Source: Promethearchaeota archaeon (GTDB lineage: Archaea > Asgardarchaeota > Lokiarchaeia > Sigyniarchaeales > SOKP01). Taken from it: a stretch of 37,672 nucleotides of DNA. Positions within the stretch are counted from its first letter, which is position 1. Each line of letters begins with the position of its first letter. The notes under the pieces were generated by a model. The model had not been told where the DNA came from, searched no databases, and saw nothing but the letters and a program-made list of their open reading frames with translations. The stretch is from positions 1 through 37,672 of the forward strand of contig JABXKB010000006.1 in the NCBI GenBank assembly GCA_013375485.1, given 5' to 3'. The translations under genes were made by a program, and so were the position numbers. Below, piece by piece: positions 15,377-24,521 of the stretch.

Positions 15377-15952
15377 CTATTTTGGATATCCAATTGGAAT
15401 GATATATAGAGGCTCAATTCTTCTTTTTAGATCTAAAGCTTCTTTTACTTTATTATCATCGTAAGCTCCTATAGGTACTGAGCTTAAACCCAGCGATACT
15501 GCTTCTAAATGAATATTTTGAGCACAGTGACCCACTTCTATGAATATGTATCTTACACCTCGTTGGCCATATCTTTGAGTGGTCCTTTCAAAAATAGCAC
15601 AAATTATTACATTGAGATACGCCTCGGCTATAGAATGTTGGTTCCCAGAAGCTTCAGTTAGTTTTTTACATAAATCATCATCTGTAATTAATTCCAAAAT
15701 ATGTTTTTCGAAATTATAGTGGAAGTAACCCTTATTCTTTAAAGTAATATAAATTTCTAGTGGAAAAGTTGCTCCAGCAGAAGGTACTGTCCTTTTATGT
15801 CCCTTTTTCCCTTGTGCTGCCCATAAAATTTGTGAAATCTTATCAATTTCAATTTTTTTATCTTTATAGCTCCTAACACTTTCTCGTTCGTAAATACATT
15901 CTTCTAAACTTTTATCTCCTATTAGTTTTGGGTTTGGAAGCTTAATTTCCAT
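15377..15952 (-). CDS. SagB-like nitroreductase-family protein
   Basis: A 191-residue flavoprotein of the nitroreductase fold. RESVRSYKDKKIEIDKISQI is the FMN-phosphate-binding start, WAAQGKKGHKRTVPSAGATFPLEIY is the SagB-type signature, and AYLNVIICAIFERTTQRYGQRG and EVGHCAQNIHLEAVSLGL complete the FMN-binding core. SagB enzymes oxidise azolines in peptide toxin synthesis, but many stand-alone archaeal members have unknown roles and no cyclodehydratase is nearby. No membrane or secretion signal. It converges on the GNAT gene. Confidence 0.83.
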   Translation of the reverse strand: MEIKLPNPKLIGDKSLEECIYERESVRSYKDKKIEIDKISQILWAAQGKKGHKRTVPSAGATFPLEIYITLKNKGYFHYNFEKHILELITDDDLCKKLTEASGNQHSIAEAYLNVIICAIFERTTQRYGQRGVRYIFIEVGHCAQNIHLEAVSLGLSSVPIGAYDDNKVKEALDLKRRIEPLYIIPIGYPK

Positions 15953-16060
15953 GATCTCACCATTTTTAATTTTATTTTATATGTTATATTAGAATACTTC
16001 AATAAAATTTATTTCTGTGATAATAGGAAGTTTTATTTTTGTTAATAATATTGATTTCTT

Positions 16061-16420
16061 ATGTCTTCACAACCTAATTTGAATGATATGTTCCAAGAAT
16101 GGAATGATTTAAACTCTAAAGCTCAAGAATCAATGGGACAATTTGATTTCTCAAATATTAAGATAATTCGAGAGAGTCAAAAAAAAATTGAAGATGCAAT
16201 CTATGAAATCCTGAAAGAAAATGCGCCAGAAAACATTAAAAAGCTAATTCCAGAAGATTGCGGTGAGATGGAAGTTGGATATAACATAGATGGGAAAAAA
16301 TTCTATTTTGTGATGATAGATCCTGAGACTGAAGAGGAAGAAGATATAAAGCTTATCGCCATAACTATTGATATTGATAAAGCAATTTCTATGATTAAAG
16401 ATTTTAATATAGAAGAGTAG
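16061..16420 (+). CDS. Small acidic protein of unknown function
   Basis: A 119-residue, strongly acidic soluble protein. Its N-terminal half is helical (LNDMFQEWNDLNSKAQE, then IKIIRESQKKIEDAIYEIL). The second half has strands (EMEVGYNIDGKKFYFVMIDP) and an acidic EEEEDIKLIAITIDIDKA segment. No family is recognised. It has an ATG start with AT-rich DNA upstream, and the downstream genes begin after 130 bp. Coding is supported by the clean frame and biased composition. Confidence 0.55.
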   Translation: MSSQPNLNDMFQEWNDLNSKAQESMGQFDFSNIKIIRESQKKIEDAIYEILKENAPENIKKLIPEDCGEMEVGYNIDGKKFYFVMIDPETEEEEDIKLIAITIDIDKAISMIKDFNIEE

Positions 16421-16553
16421 ATTATTTTCTATCTAATTTATTTTTAAATCTATTAAAAAGATAAAAATAAATAATTAAGTTGAAATTATTCTACTAACAT
16501 AAATTTAAATTGCTAAATACCTAATATTCTTGTTTTATTATAGAGCAAAGTAA
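16421..16553 (+). promoter_or_regulatory. AT-rich intergenic region with TATA-like element for the LbH genes
   Basis: aaatttaaat at about 16501-16510 is a TATA-box candidate that would start transcription near 16530, shortly before the first coding sequence at about 16554. This supports translation beginning close to 16554-16570, although no ATG, GTG or TTG is available in frame there. Confidence 0.35.
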
Positions 16554-18179
16554 AGTGATTTTAAAATTTCAATCCCTGCATCTTTTCGAGTTGGACCTAG
16601 AACTACAAACACACTTGCTAAAAAACGGTACCTAATTATCTATTTTCTGATAATTGTACTAAGTGCTCAACCACCATTATTATGGTTATGGTATTTTTGG
16701 CAATTTTTTCCTACTCTTGATTTAATTTTTTATCTGCTTTTCCCCTTTGTTTTCTTTTTAGGGATTATCTTTCTCATATTAAGTGCTGCAGTAATCGCTA
16801 AAGTATTCTTAATCTTCATAAATCTACGACATAAACCTAAAGAGGGTATTTTCTTAAGAAATAAAAGTGATAAGGACTATTGTTATTGGAGTTTAAGAGC
16901 AGTTGTTAGAAAATGGCCTACATGGTTAGCACGACACCTATCATTACCCTTACTTGAGCTATTAATATTAAAAATAGTAGGTATAAGAACTTCTTTTTCA
17001 AACTCGTTGTATGAAGGATGGATTGATTGCGAATTCATTGAATTTGGAAAAAATGTTAAGGTTGGGCAGGGTAGTTTTATTATTTCTAATATTATTATAA
17101 AAGACAAATTAATTCTTAAAAAAGTATCTATAGGAGATAATGTAATCATAGGTGCACATGCAATAGTATTACCCGGAACAATAATTGAGTCTAATACAAT
17201 ACTAGATGCGATTTCGATGACAACTATTAATCAACGACTAGAAAGCAATTCAACCTACCATGGCTCTCCTGCTAAAAAGATGGAAAATATAGAATTAATC
17301 GGAAATAATAACCAACTCGAAGAAATAATCTTTGATAAGGAGAGAATAGAGAGATATAATATAGAAAATTTAAAAGCTCATGCAAAAGAGTTATCTGTTC
17401 CATTTCACTTTTACATAATGGCAGGTTGGATTATAATTGGTTTTTCTTTTGTTCTACCGGGATTTTTGTTTTTCTTCTTTCTTTTTGTTTTCTTAGTGCC
17501 AAATTTATTCTCAATTACGTTCTCTTTAAGATTACTTTTAGATCCAATAATTATTACAATTATACTTATTACTCCTTTAATTTTTATTTGCTTATATTTA
17601 CTTCATTTATTTTTTGTGGCTTTATTTACTAGATGGTTCTATCAAATGGCAAATAGACGAGGATCTTCTCAAGGTGTGTTTGATCGAAATTTAGATGAAT
17701 CCTCTAAAGCGTTAGATTATTATCATTTTCGATCTTTTTTATTTAAATACCCAATCTTTGCCCTTATTCGTTCACCCTTTCCTTGGCTTCTTAATTGGGA
17801 ATTAAGATTTATAGGATCGAATAAAGTTGGGAAAGGAACAGTATTTGAAGATACTTTTCTCCATAGTCACATTAATTTTGGAAAGAATTGTTATATTGGA
17901 ACTTTTTCTCATATATCCAACCATTTAGTTGATGGTGTTTATGGAGAAGAAAATTTAACTTTTTTTGGAGCTGAACTGGGAAATAATTGTGTTTTTAGCT
18001 TATCAAATGGCGCAATGCCTGGTTTAAAAATGGAAGATGATTCTACGGTAGTACCTATGTGTGCTACAATTAAATATGATAAATTGGGAAATGATAATAT
18101 ATATGGTCGATTTCCCGCAAGAAAATTGAAACATGATGAAGTAAATAAATTCACTGGGGGGATATATAACGGAGAATAA
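16554..18179 (+). CDS. Membrane acyltransferase-like protein with two TM/left-handed beta-helix modules
   Basis: The open frame gives up to 541 residues. Module 1: two to three membrane segments (LIIYFLIIVLSAQPPLLWL to about residue 90), a linker with HKPKEG, then hexapeptide repeats (IGDNVIIGAHAIVLPGTII) ending HGSPAKKM. Module 2: more membrane helices, then FPWLLNWELRFIGSNKVGKG, hexapeptide-like coils and GRFPARKL. The architecture (membrane helices alternating with LbH acyltransferase-like domains) resembles the C-terminal part of epsilon-poly-lysine synthetase-like and related NRPS-like proteins, but no adenylation domain is present. The nearest conventional start is TTG 17007, which would remove the whole first membrane region; a non-AUG start (ATT 16566) or a frameshift with GTG 16555 is possible. 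It is followed directly by a third module in another frame. Confidence 0.72.
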   Translation, partial: SDFKISIPASFRVGPRTTNTLAKKRYLIIYFLIIVLSAQPPLLWLWYFWQFFPTLDLIFYLLFPFVFFLGIIFLILSAAVIAKVFLIFINLRHKPKEGIFLRNKSDKDYCYWSLRAVVRKWPTWLARHLSLPLLELLILKIVGIRTSFSNSLYEGWIDCEFIEFGKNVKVGQGSFIISNIIIKDKLILKKVSIGDNVIIGAHAIVLPGTIIESNTILDAISMTTINQRLESNSTYHGSPAKKMENIELIGNNNQLEEIIFDKERIERYNIENLKAHAKELSVPFHFYIMAGWIIIGFSFVLPGFLFFFFLFVFLVPNLFSITFSLRLLLDPIIITIILITPLIFICLYLLHLFFVALFTRWFYQMANRRGSSQGVFDRNLDESSKALDYYHFRSFLFKYPIFALIRSPFPWLLNWELRFIGSNKVGKGTVFEDTFLHSHINFGKNCYIGTFSHISNHLVDGVYGEENLTFFGAELGNNCVFSLSNGAMPGLKMEDDSTVVPMCATIKYDKLGNDNIYGRFPARKLKHDEVNKFTGGIYNGE

Positions 18180-18285
18180 TGAAGGTTTAGCTGATATAGA
18201 TAAAAATAAATCAATTGATATAACTAAAATTCCAATTACCACAAATGGATTTAGATGGACTCTTACTTCAAATTTAATATATCTA

Positions 18286-19059
18286 TTGTTACACCTCCTT
18301 TCACTCATAATGCCTACAGTAATGATATTAACTTTTTTCGACTTTGCTATGGATTCGAATTTCTTTCATTGGAGGATATTATTGATCTTTATCGACGTAT
18401 TAGCTTGGTGGGGCTCTTATCTCCTTGTCAGTTTACTTCTTGGTAAATTAATTTTAATTTTACTTAAATTAATACATAAACCGTGTGAAGGAACCTTTAA
18501 GATTGATCGAAAGGATAGAAATTATTCATTTTTCTGTTTAAGAGTTACTGTTAAGAAGTTTATCTTCTGGATCTGGAATAATTTCTGTTTTCCATGGGTA
18601 AGCAATTTTGCTTTCAAAATGTGTGATATAAGAGCAGATTTCAAAAGTACTATGTTTGATGGCTGGAGTGATGTAGAATTCATTGAGTATGGTAATAATA
18701 TCATGATAGGACAAGGTGCTCAAATTTTTTCAAGTATTATAATCAGAATAGATAGTGTTGATTACCTTTTAATTAAAAAAGTTATTATTGGTGATCATGT
18801 TGTATTAGGTGGCAATTCTATTGTTTCACCAGGGACAATAATAGGCAAAGGATCAACATTAGGAGTATGGACTGTTACGCAAATTAATCAAATTATAGAT
18901 CCAGATTGGATATATATAGGATATCCTGCTCGTAAATATCAACCTGCTCAAAAGGCTATTGAAGAAAGTAAGAAACAAGCAATGAGGAGGTTAGTCGATA
19001 CGGGAGAGAGGATACATTTTGATACAAAACAATTTTTAAACACAGAAGATAAAAAATAA
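18286..19059 (+). CDS. Third TM/left-handed beta-helix acyltransferase-like module
   Basis: The frame from TTG 18286 gives 257 residues, but coding character extends upstream to about 18172 (a run ending NGFRWTLTSNLIYLL), overlapping the end of the previous gene. It contains membrane helices, the linker HKPCEGTF, an FDGWSDVEFIEYGNNIMIGQG segment, hexapeptide repeats (IGDHVVLGGNSIVSPGTIIG) and GYPARKYQP. It is clearly paralogous to module 1 of the preceding gene (same HKP-EG, GW-D-EFIE-G-N-GQG and PGTII order). No ATG is available before 18310, so it was probably one polypeptide with the upstream gene until a frameshift, or it starts at a non-AUG codon by coupling. The likely role is acyl or aminoacyl transfer at the membrane. 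Confidence 0.72.
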   Translation: MLHLLSLIMPTVMILTFFDFAMDSNFFHWRILLIFIDVLAWWGSYLLVSLLLGKLILILLKLIHKPCEGTFKIDRKDRNYSFFCLRVTVKKFIFWIWNNFCFPWVSNFAFKMCDIRADFKSTMFDGWSDVEFIEYGNNIMIGQGAQIFSSIIIRIDSVDYLLIKKVIIGDHVVLGGNSIVSPGTIIGKGSTLGVWTVTQINQIIDPDWIYIGYPARKYQPAQKAIEESKKQAMRRLVDTGERIHFDTKQFLNTEDKK

Positions 19060-19085
19060 AAAAAAAAAATGAAATTAAGAAGCCT

Positions 19086-20456
19086 TTAGATGTTTTTTAA
19101 CTTCGATTGTTTAACTCCATGCATTTCTAACACTTTTACCTGAACTTCTTTTAAATAATCTCCTTTAAGGGGATAAAATAAGAGAATTACTACACCGATT
19201 ATCATTGCTATTCCTGGTAATAACCCAATAATTATTTTTATCATGAATTGTACACTAGTGCTTTGTGTTATAGAGCCTGTTAAAAATCCAGCAAAAGCTA
19301 GCATCGCTGGACCCGCTGCCATAGCAACAGATTGTGCAGGCTTAGTGAGCATCGCATTTGTACCAAAAAATGCTGCTTCTCTTCGGACTCCCGATTTAAT
19401 CTCATCCTCATCAGCAATTTGACCATAGAGTACATTGGTTAATACTAACGGCCCCGCTAATCCAATACCTCCAACAAATAAGCATAAATAAATTAGAAAT
19501 TCCGGGAGAAATGGAAGAAGTAGTAAAAAAATTGCACCAAATCCTAAATGAATTTGATTTGCTTGGACAACACCGAATTTAGCTGAAAGAAAGTTCGTAA
19601 TAAATACCCCTGCAATTAATCCTAAAATCAACGCTGCTAATAAAATGAGGGTGGTTACCTGCATTACATAATCAGCTAAATAAAACATATAACTTAACAG
19701 CATTTGCTGGAAGAAAATTGACATAAAATTAGCCGCTGTGACTATCAGAAAGGCTTTACTTTTAAAAGTATATTTTATTGAAGCTTTTATCCCAAGAGGC
19801 TTATCAACAACAGTAAATTCTGGACGTTCTTTAAATCTGTAGGTTGTGATAACTATGCATGCTGCTCCAATAATACCAACAATTACCATACCAATATAGA
19901 AAGGAACTAGATTTGTAGATCCTACTTCTGGACGAACGATTTCTGGGATAAAGAATCCAAATACCACACCAATTAGATAAAATAACGAAGAAAATTGTTG
20001 AAATTGTCCTCTGACGTGATCTTCTTCAGAGAGTTCTGGCAATAGAGCGGAATATACTAAACCTATTATTGTATAACAGGTGTCATATAACGCCATCATG
20101 ATTAACATCCATAGAAAGATTGACAATTGAGGAGAATCTATTGGAACTAACCAAAATATAACAAATGTTATAGCAAGGAAAGGAGCAGTAAATCTCATGA
20201 ATGGAATCCGACGTCCTAATTTTGTTCGCGTCCGATCTGATATATAACCAAAAATAGGATCATTTAACGCATTCCAAATAGCATATATCGTTGCTGCAAG
20301 ACCAATATAAAAAGGATCTAATTCTAAATATACATGATAAAAAATAACAGTTGTAGTTGCGAATACACCTTGAATTATTGAAGTACCGAAATTAGCGAGT
20401 CCCCAAATCAGCTTATCTTTTAAAGTATAGATTCTAGTACTAATTTTTTCTGACAT
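19086..20456 (-). CDS. MFS transporter of the GPH/MFS_2 family
   Basis: A 456-residue protein with about twelve membrane segments. The N-terminal region (KLIWGLANFGTSIIQGVFAT) and the cytoplasmic loop DPIFGYISDRTRTKLGRRIPF match the glycoside-pentoside-hexuronide:cation symporter family, including the D-R-T-R-T-K-x-G-R-R signature. The middle RFKERPEFTV loop and the second-half ANQIHLGFGAIF are also as expected. Members take up sugars or related solutes with Na+ or H+; in archaea the substrate is usually unassigned. It is a complete, single gene with full family length. Confidence 0.85.
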   Translation of the reverse strand: MSEKISTRIYTLKDKLIWGLANFGTSIIQGVFATTTVIFYHVYLELDPFYIGLAATIYAIWNALNDPIFGYISDRTRTKLGRRIPFMRFTAPFLAITFVIFWLVPIDSPQLSIFLWMLIMMALYDTCYTIIGLVYSALLPELSEEDHVRGQFQQFSSLFYLIGVVFGFFIPEIVRPEVGSTNLVPFYIGMVIVGIIGAACIVITTYRFKERPEFTVVDKPLGIKASIKYTFKSKAFLIVTAANFMSIFFQQMLLSYMFYLADYVMQVTTLILLAALILGLIAGVFITNFLSAKFGVVQANQIHLGFGAIFLLLLPFLPEFLIYLCLFVGGIGLAGPLVLTNVLYGQIADEDEIKSGVRREAAFFGTNAMLTKPAQSVAMAAGPAMLAFAGFLTGSITQSTSVQFMIKIIIGLLPGIAMIIGVVILLFYPLKGDYLKEVQVKVLEMHGVKQSKLKNI

Positions 20457-20693
20457 TATTTAACTAACCTATTAAAAATTTTATTATTTTAAATTTGTAA
20501 TTTAATATTTTTTAATGAATTATTTATAACTTCTCCTTATGCACCTCATACAAATTTCAAATTGAATAAGAAAAAAAGAAATGAGCTTTAAAACAAAAAT
20601 ATCTTTTAAATGAAGTAAAAAGTAAAGAGATATATATTAAGTTTTAAAATATTATTATAATATCAGAATTAATATTTAAGAATATGATTTTAA

Positions 20694-21440
20694 ATGTATA
20701 AAGTAGTACTTTTAAGACATGGGGAAAGTACTTGGAATAAAGAGAATAGATTTACAGGTTGGACTGATGTAGATCTCTCGGAAAAAGGAGTCCAAGAAGC
20801 GAAAGAAGCTGCAAAATTATTAAAAGAAGGAGAATATACTTTCGATATTGCTTATACATCCGTGTTGAGGAGAGGAATTAAAACTCTATGGATTGTTTTA
20901 GATGATATGGATTTAATGTGGATTCCTGTCTATCGCTCTTGGCGATTAAATGAAAGGCATTATGGTGCTCTACAAGGATATTTCAAATCTGAGATAGCAA
21001 AAGAAGTTGGAGAAGAACAAGTACTCATTTGGAGAAGGAGTTATGATGTGCCTCCTCCTGCGCTTAAAACAAGTGATCCGAGATTTCCTGGAAATGAAGC
21101 AAAATATGCAGATTTAAACGCAGATGAGATTCCTTTAACCGAATGTTTGAAAGATACAGTTGCTAGAGTTTTACCATATTGGCATGAAACTATTACTCAA
21201 ACTATAAAATCAGGTAAGAAAGTTTTGATTTCGGCTCATGGTAATAGTTTAAGAGCACTTGTTAAGTATCTTGACAATATGCCTGATGAAGAGGTTGTTA
21301 AATTAAATATCCCTACGGGAGTACCTTTAATATATGAATTAGATGATGATTTAAAACCTATTACTCATTATTATCTTGGTGACGCTAAACAAATAGCACA
21401 AGCAATTGAGGCTGTAGCTGCTCAAGGAAAAGCAAAATAA
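20694..21440 (+). CDS. gpmA: 2,3-bisphosphoglycerate-dependent phosphoglycerate mutase
   Basis: A 248-residue histidine-phosphatase-fold enzyme. [10 protein letters not shown] contains the phosphohistidine (H9), [15 protein letters not shown] follows it, [11 protein letters not shown] carries E87, and [11 protein letters not shown] carries the second histidine H182. The length and [14 protein letters not shown] loop match GpmA. It interconverts 3- and 2-phosphoglycerate in lower glycolysis or gluconeogenesis. Most archaea rely on the cofactor-independent ApgM, so this bacterial-type form suggests transfer. The TATA-like aatatttaag about 20 bp upstream gives a near-leaderless transcript. The next gene starts 25 bp downstream. 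Confidence 0.92.
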   Translation: MYKVVLLRHGESTWNKENRFTGWTDVDLSEKGVQEAKEAAKLLKEGEYTFDIAYTSVLRRGIKTLWIVLDDMDLMWIPVYRSWRLNERHYGALQGYFKSEIAKEVGEEQVLIWRRSYDVPPPALKTSDPRFPGNEAKYADLNADEIPLTECLKDTVARVLPYWHETITQTIKSGKKVLISAHGNSLRALVKYLDNMPDEEVVKLNIPTGVPLIYELDDDLKPITHYYLGDAKQIAQAIEAVAAQGKAK

Positions 21441-21464
21441 TAGAATTAACGAATATTAGTTAAG

Positions 21465-22025
21465 ATGAATATGAAGTTTTCAAGAAAAACTGTATTCAAA
21501 ATTCTAATATTTATAATATTTATATTTATTTCTTCAAATTTTCAAGAATCTATAGTTTCTGTTAAAGCTCAGTCGTATTCTGATATTTCCGTTAATGAAG
21601 CTTATAGTATGATAAACAACACTAGCATATATCCAGATCTTGTTGTATTAGATGTGAGAGACAGATCAGAATATAATGTTAACCATATATGCAATGCCAT
21701 CTTAATTCCAGTCGCCGAGCTCGAATACAGAATCGACGAACTTAGACCTTATAACAATACAGAAATAATAGTTTATTGTTTGTCTGGAGGCAGAAGCTCT
21801 TCAGCGAGTCAGATCCTTGTAAATAATGGATTTACAAAAATATTTTACATGATTGGAGGTATTAACGAATGGATATCTTCTGGATATGAAGTCTGTCCGA
21901 TAGAAAATGGTCAAACAGATTCTCCTTCTACAATTAGTTTCTCATTTAATTTCATGTTAATAGTATTTTTAGGTTCTTGCATAATCTTAATAGTACTTAG
22001 AAAGAAAGAGATATATAAAAAGTAA
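21465..22025 (+). CDS. Secreted rhodanese-domain protein with C-terminal anchor
   Basis: A 186-residue protein. Residues 9-25 form a signal peptide (VFKILIFIIFIFISS), residues ~40-140 a rhodanese domain (VLDVRDRSEYNVNHI, then VYCLSGGRSS with catalytic C105 and R110, then MIGGINEW), and residues ~155-175 a single membrane helix followed by RKKEIYKK. The active-site loop keeps the cysteine, so sulphurtransferase or a persulphide-carrying role outside the cell is possible; a redox-sensing role is equally possible. It starts 24 bp after the phosphoglycerate mutase stop and may be co-transcribed with it. Confidence 0.83.
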   Translation: MNMKFSRKTVFKILIFIIFIFISSNFQESIVSVKAQSYSDISVNEAYSMINNTSIYPDLVVLDVRDRSEYNVNHICNAILIPVAELEYRIDELRPYNNTEIIVYCLSGGRSSSASQILVNNGFTKIFYMIGGINEWISSGYEVCPIENGQTDSPSTISFSFNFMLIVFLGSCIILIVLRKKEIYKK

Positions 22026-22076
22026 TAATTGTAAGTCTATTCATTAAAAAAAAAAGGAATTGAAAATCAAATTAAA

Positions 22077-22385
22077 TCACCAGTTCATTCCTATTAATTT
22101 ATAGGAATCAGATACACCCATTAAATTCTCAAACTGAATGTGAAATCCCTCAATTTCCATGCTAAATGGAGCGAAATATTTGAAAATTTCACTTCCCGCT
22201 TCTTCTAATTTTCCTCGTTCCGTATAAATTAAATGATATTGTTTCATTCCATCTTTTCCAGCTGGTGTATTGAAAACTCTCCATTTAGTTATAAAAGGGA
22301 TTTCTCTTGGCTGTTTCAAATACTTTTTAGCAACATCCATTCCTTTATGCATTGGATACCATACAGTTACCATAATAATTCCCAT
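22077..22385 (-). CDS. Small protein of unknown function, possible dimeric alpha-beta barrel
   Basis: A 102-residue soluble protein starting MGIIMVTVWYPMHKG. Its pattern (strand, helix VAKKYLKQPREI, strands KWRVFN and YHLIYTERG, helix KLEEAGSEIFKYF) fits one half of a dimeric ferredoxin-like/ABM barrel. No catalytic residue can be proposed. It lies alone on the minus strand between two plus-strand genes. The C-terminal IQFENLMGVSDSYKLIGMN extends beyond the usual barrel length. Confidence 0.55.
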   Translation of the reverse strand: MGIIMVTVWYPMHKGMDVAKKYLKQPREIPFITKWRVFNTPAGKDGMKQYHLIYTERGKLEEAGSEIFKYFAPFSMEIEGFHIQFENLMGVSDSYKLIGMNW

Positions 22386-22547
22386 AATTAATTAAAACCT
22401 CTTATATAATTTTAAAATTGGATTCAAATATAACTAGATATTTTTGTCGATTTTATTTAAGAATTTTCATTTTTGTATGTAATTTTTTTAACAAAGAATA
22501 AAAACATTAAAGTAATTGTATTAAATTAGGACGAGAGGTTTTCTAAA

Positions 22548-23336
22548 ATGGTAAAAAAATCCTTTATTGATAATCCCATAGTTTCTAATCAAGTCTTTTT
22601 CCCTCGTAAAATTCCTGAGCCGACAGATCTAGACTCAAATATCAGAGTATTGAAGTTTGAAATTAGTAAGAAAATTGTTATTGGTGGCTTATTTTATTTG
22701 AATAATACAAATCTTCCAACTATTCTATTATTTCATGGAAATGGAGAAATTGCTGCTGATTATCAATATTTCTTGGATTTTTTCTTTGATTGTGGAGTAA
22801 ATTTAGCAGTGGTCGATTTCCGTGGGTATGGTTTTAGTACTGGAGACCCAATCTATAGTAGTTTAATTTCAGATGCCTTACCAATTTTTAATAAATTTAA
22901 TGAATGGATAACATCGAATAATTTAACTGATTCTTTATTTCTATTAGGACGCTCACTTGGAAGTGCTTGCGTTGCAGAAATAGGGGCACATAATCCAAAT
23001 AGCTTACGAGGCATAATTTTTGAAAGTGGTTTTGCGAGTATGTATAATATAATGACAAGACTATTCAGAGTCAATGGACCTGATTTTACACCCAATGGAT
23101 TGTCTGAATATTCAAATGATACAAGAATTAGAAAATTCAAAAAACCGGTATTGGTTATTCATGGTACTCAAGATTGGATTATTCCCTATGATGAGGGAAA
23201 ACTAATATATGAATGTATTCCTGATGGAATTGAGAAAAATTTAGTCCTAATTGAAGGTGCTGGTCATAATAATATCTTCTCATTTAGAGAGGAGTATACT
23301 GCTCCATTAAAAGATTTCATCCAAAAAAATAAATAA
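22548..23336 (+). CDS. Alpha/beta hydrolase
   Basis: A 262-residue hydrolase with the full catalytic triad: S136 in LLGRSLGSA (GXSXG), D209 in VIHGTQDWIIP and H240 in IEGAGHNN. The oxyanion region is LLFHGNGEIAADY, and FRGYGFSTGDP is the usual conserved turn after strand 4. It resembles the YfhR/BEM46-like group, whose natural substrates are not known. No signal peptide, so it is probably cytoplasmic. A purine-rich aggacgagagg stretch lies just upstream of the ATG. Confidence 0.86.
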   Translation: MVKKSFIDNPIVSNQVFFPRKIPEPTDLDSNIRVLKFEISKKIVIGGLFYLNNTNLPTILLFHGNGEIAADYQYFLDFFFDCGVNLAVVDFRGYGFSTGDPIYSSLISDALPIFNKFNEWITSNNLTDSLFLLGRSLGSACVAEIGAHNPNSLRGIIFESGFASMYNIMTRLFRVNGPDFTPNGLSEYSNDTRIRKFKKPVLVIHGTQDWIIPYDEGKLIYECIPDGIEKNLVLIEGAGHNNIFSFREEYTAPLKDFIQKNK

Positions 23337-23445
23337 TTTTTTACGCTGATTTCTCAGATAAAAATTGGTCTAAAGATCATTTTATTACTATCTCTATTTT
23401 TATTTATTCAGAAAAAAAAAAAACCTATTTTTCAGTGAGATAAAT

Positions 23446-23763
23446 TTGTCTAATAAAAAATTTAATTTTTGTCCTTTTTGCGGGAATAGATTACATAAAT
23501 TTGATAAGAATAAGACAAATTTTTGTTGTTATTGTGGTAAAAGGTTAAAAATTGAGAAAGAAAAACTTAAACAGAAAGTTCAATGTACAATTTGTTATAA
23601 CATTGTTGATCCAAATAGGCATAGGACAATTAATTGTTCATTTTGTGGAAGTAAGTATCATACAACATGCGTAGCTTCTTGGCTTTTGAAATACAATGCT
23701 TGTCCAATGTGTCAAAATGTTTTTTTGTTTCCAAATAAAACTATACCATTAGGAAAATATTAA
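23446..23763 (+). CDS. Zinc-ribbon plus RING-type zinc-finger protein
   Basis: A 105-residue protein from a TTG start with two zinc-binding parts. A zinc ribbon uses C9, C12, C27/28 and C30. A RING/RING-CH-like module uses C47-x2-C50, C64-x2-C67, H72-x2-C75 and C86-x2-C89, with the W79 typical of E2-binding RING domains (HTTCVASWL, CPMC). The cysteine order C4-H-C3 is closer to RINGv/PHD than to classic RING-H2. Asgard genomes encode ubiquitin systems with small RING proteins, so this is a candidate E3-like adaptor; no E1, E2 or ubiquitin gene is in the window. It ends 26 bp from a convergent gene. Confidence 0.72.
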   Translation: MSNKKFNFCPFCGNRLHKFDKNKTNFCCYCGKRLKIEKEKLKQKVQCTICYNIVDPNRHRTINCSFCGSKYHTTCVASWLLKYNACPMCQNVFLFPNKTIPLGKY

Positions 23764-23789
23764 GAAATAAAAAAGAAAAGGTAGATTTA

Positions 23790-24422
23790 TTACTTTTTCA
23801 AGATAAAAGCTCCTGTTTCTACAAACCAGAATAAGTTTGAAAAAAGAAATAACCACTCAGCTACAACTTTAGCTTCAACAAGTAACGTCTCATCCACTCT
23901 ATTAATAATAAAGAGTACCAAGTATAGTATAAAGAAAAATGCTACAATATTATTCAATAATGCTTGCCATAATGGAAATTCTGAAAGCTTATATTCAAGA
24001 TATGCATAACTAAATAAGTATAAAATCCCTGGGAAGAAGAAAACGTATTGTGCAATATCGTGTAAGACATCAAAGTCCCTTGTATTGAATAATGCTAACA
24101 TTAAAATCCCTATAGCTGAAACAATGCTTAAAATACAAGCTATCCAAGTTCCCTTAGTAGAAGCACCCTTTTCTTGTAAAAATCTGGTAAAACCCAGTAT
24201 AAACATTATCATAAAAAGCCCAGTTATAAACCAACAAACACTAAATAAAAATGCTAAATCGTTCCCGCCCGGTACAGCTAAGTCACTGATAAAAACAGTT
24301 AGGAAGCTAAAATTATTATGTACAAACATTGCGGGGATTGCTCCAACAAGAAAAATAGCAACTCCTAAAATACCAAAACAACTTGCGTGAAATTTTTCAT
24401 ACAACTTATCTAATTTTTCCAT
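23790..24422 (-). CDS. DUF998-like integral membrane protein
   Basis: A 210-residue protein with six predicted membrane helices. The first (FGILGVAIFLVGAIPAMF) and the loops between helices (SDLAVPGGNDLAFLFSVCWF and ALFNTRDFDVLHDIAQYVFF) follow the DUF998 pattern of short loops with conserved S-D and H-D motifs. The function of the family is unknown. It is a single gene converging on the RING-like gene. Confidence 0.65.
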   Translation of the reverse strand: MEKLDKLYEKFHASCFGILGVAIFLVGAIPAMFVHNNFSFLTVFISDLAVPGGNDLAFLFSVCWFITGLFMIMFILGFTRFLQEKGASTKGTWIACILSIVSAIGILMLALFNTRDFDVLHDIAQYVFFFPGILYLFSYAYLEYKLSEFPLWQALLNNIVAFFFILYLVLFIINRVDETLLVEAKVVAEWLFLFSNLFWFVETGAFILKK

Positions 24423-24521
24423 TTGTTATCATTTTAAATGTTCAATAGTAATTATTCAAAAATATATTGAACTTAACCTATATTTATAGATTTTTGATAA
24501 CTGGAAATTAATAAATTGTAT

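Noticed and set aside
18024-18308. Minus-strand frames opposite the LbH genes
   Set aside because: The + strand frame carries hexapeptide repeats and membrane helices; the minus frames show no motif.
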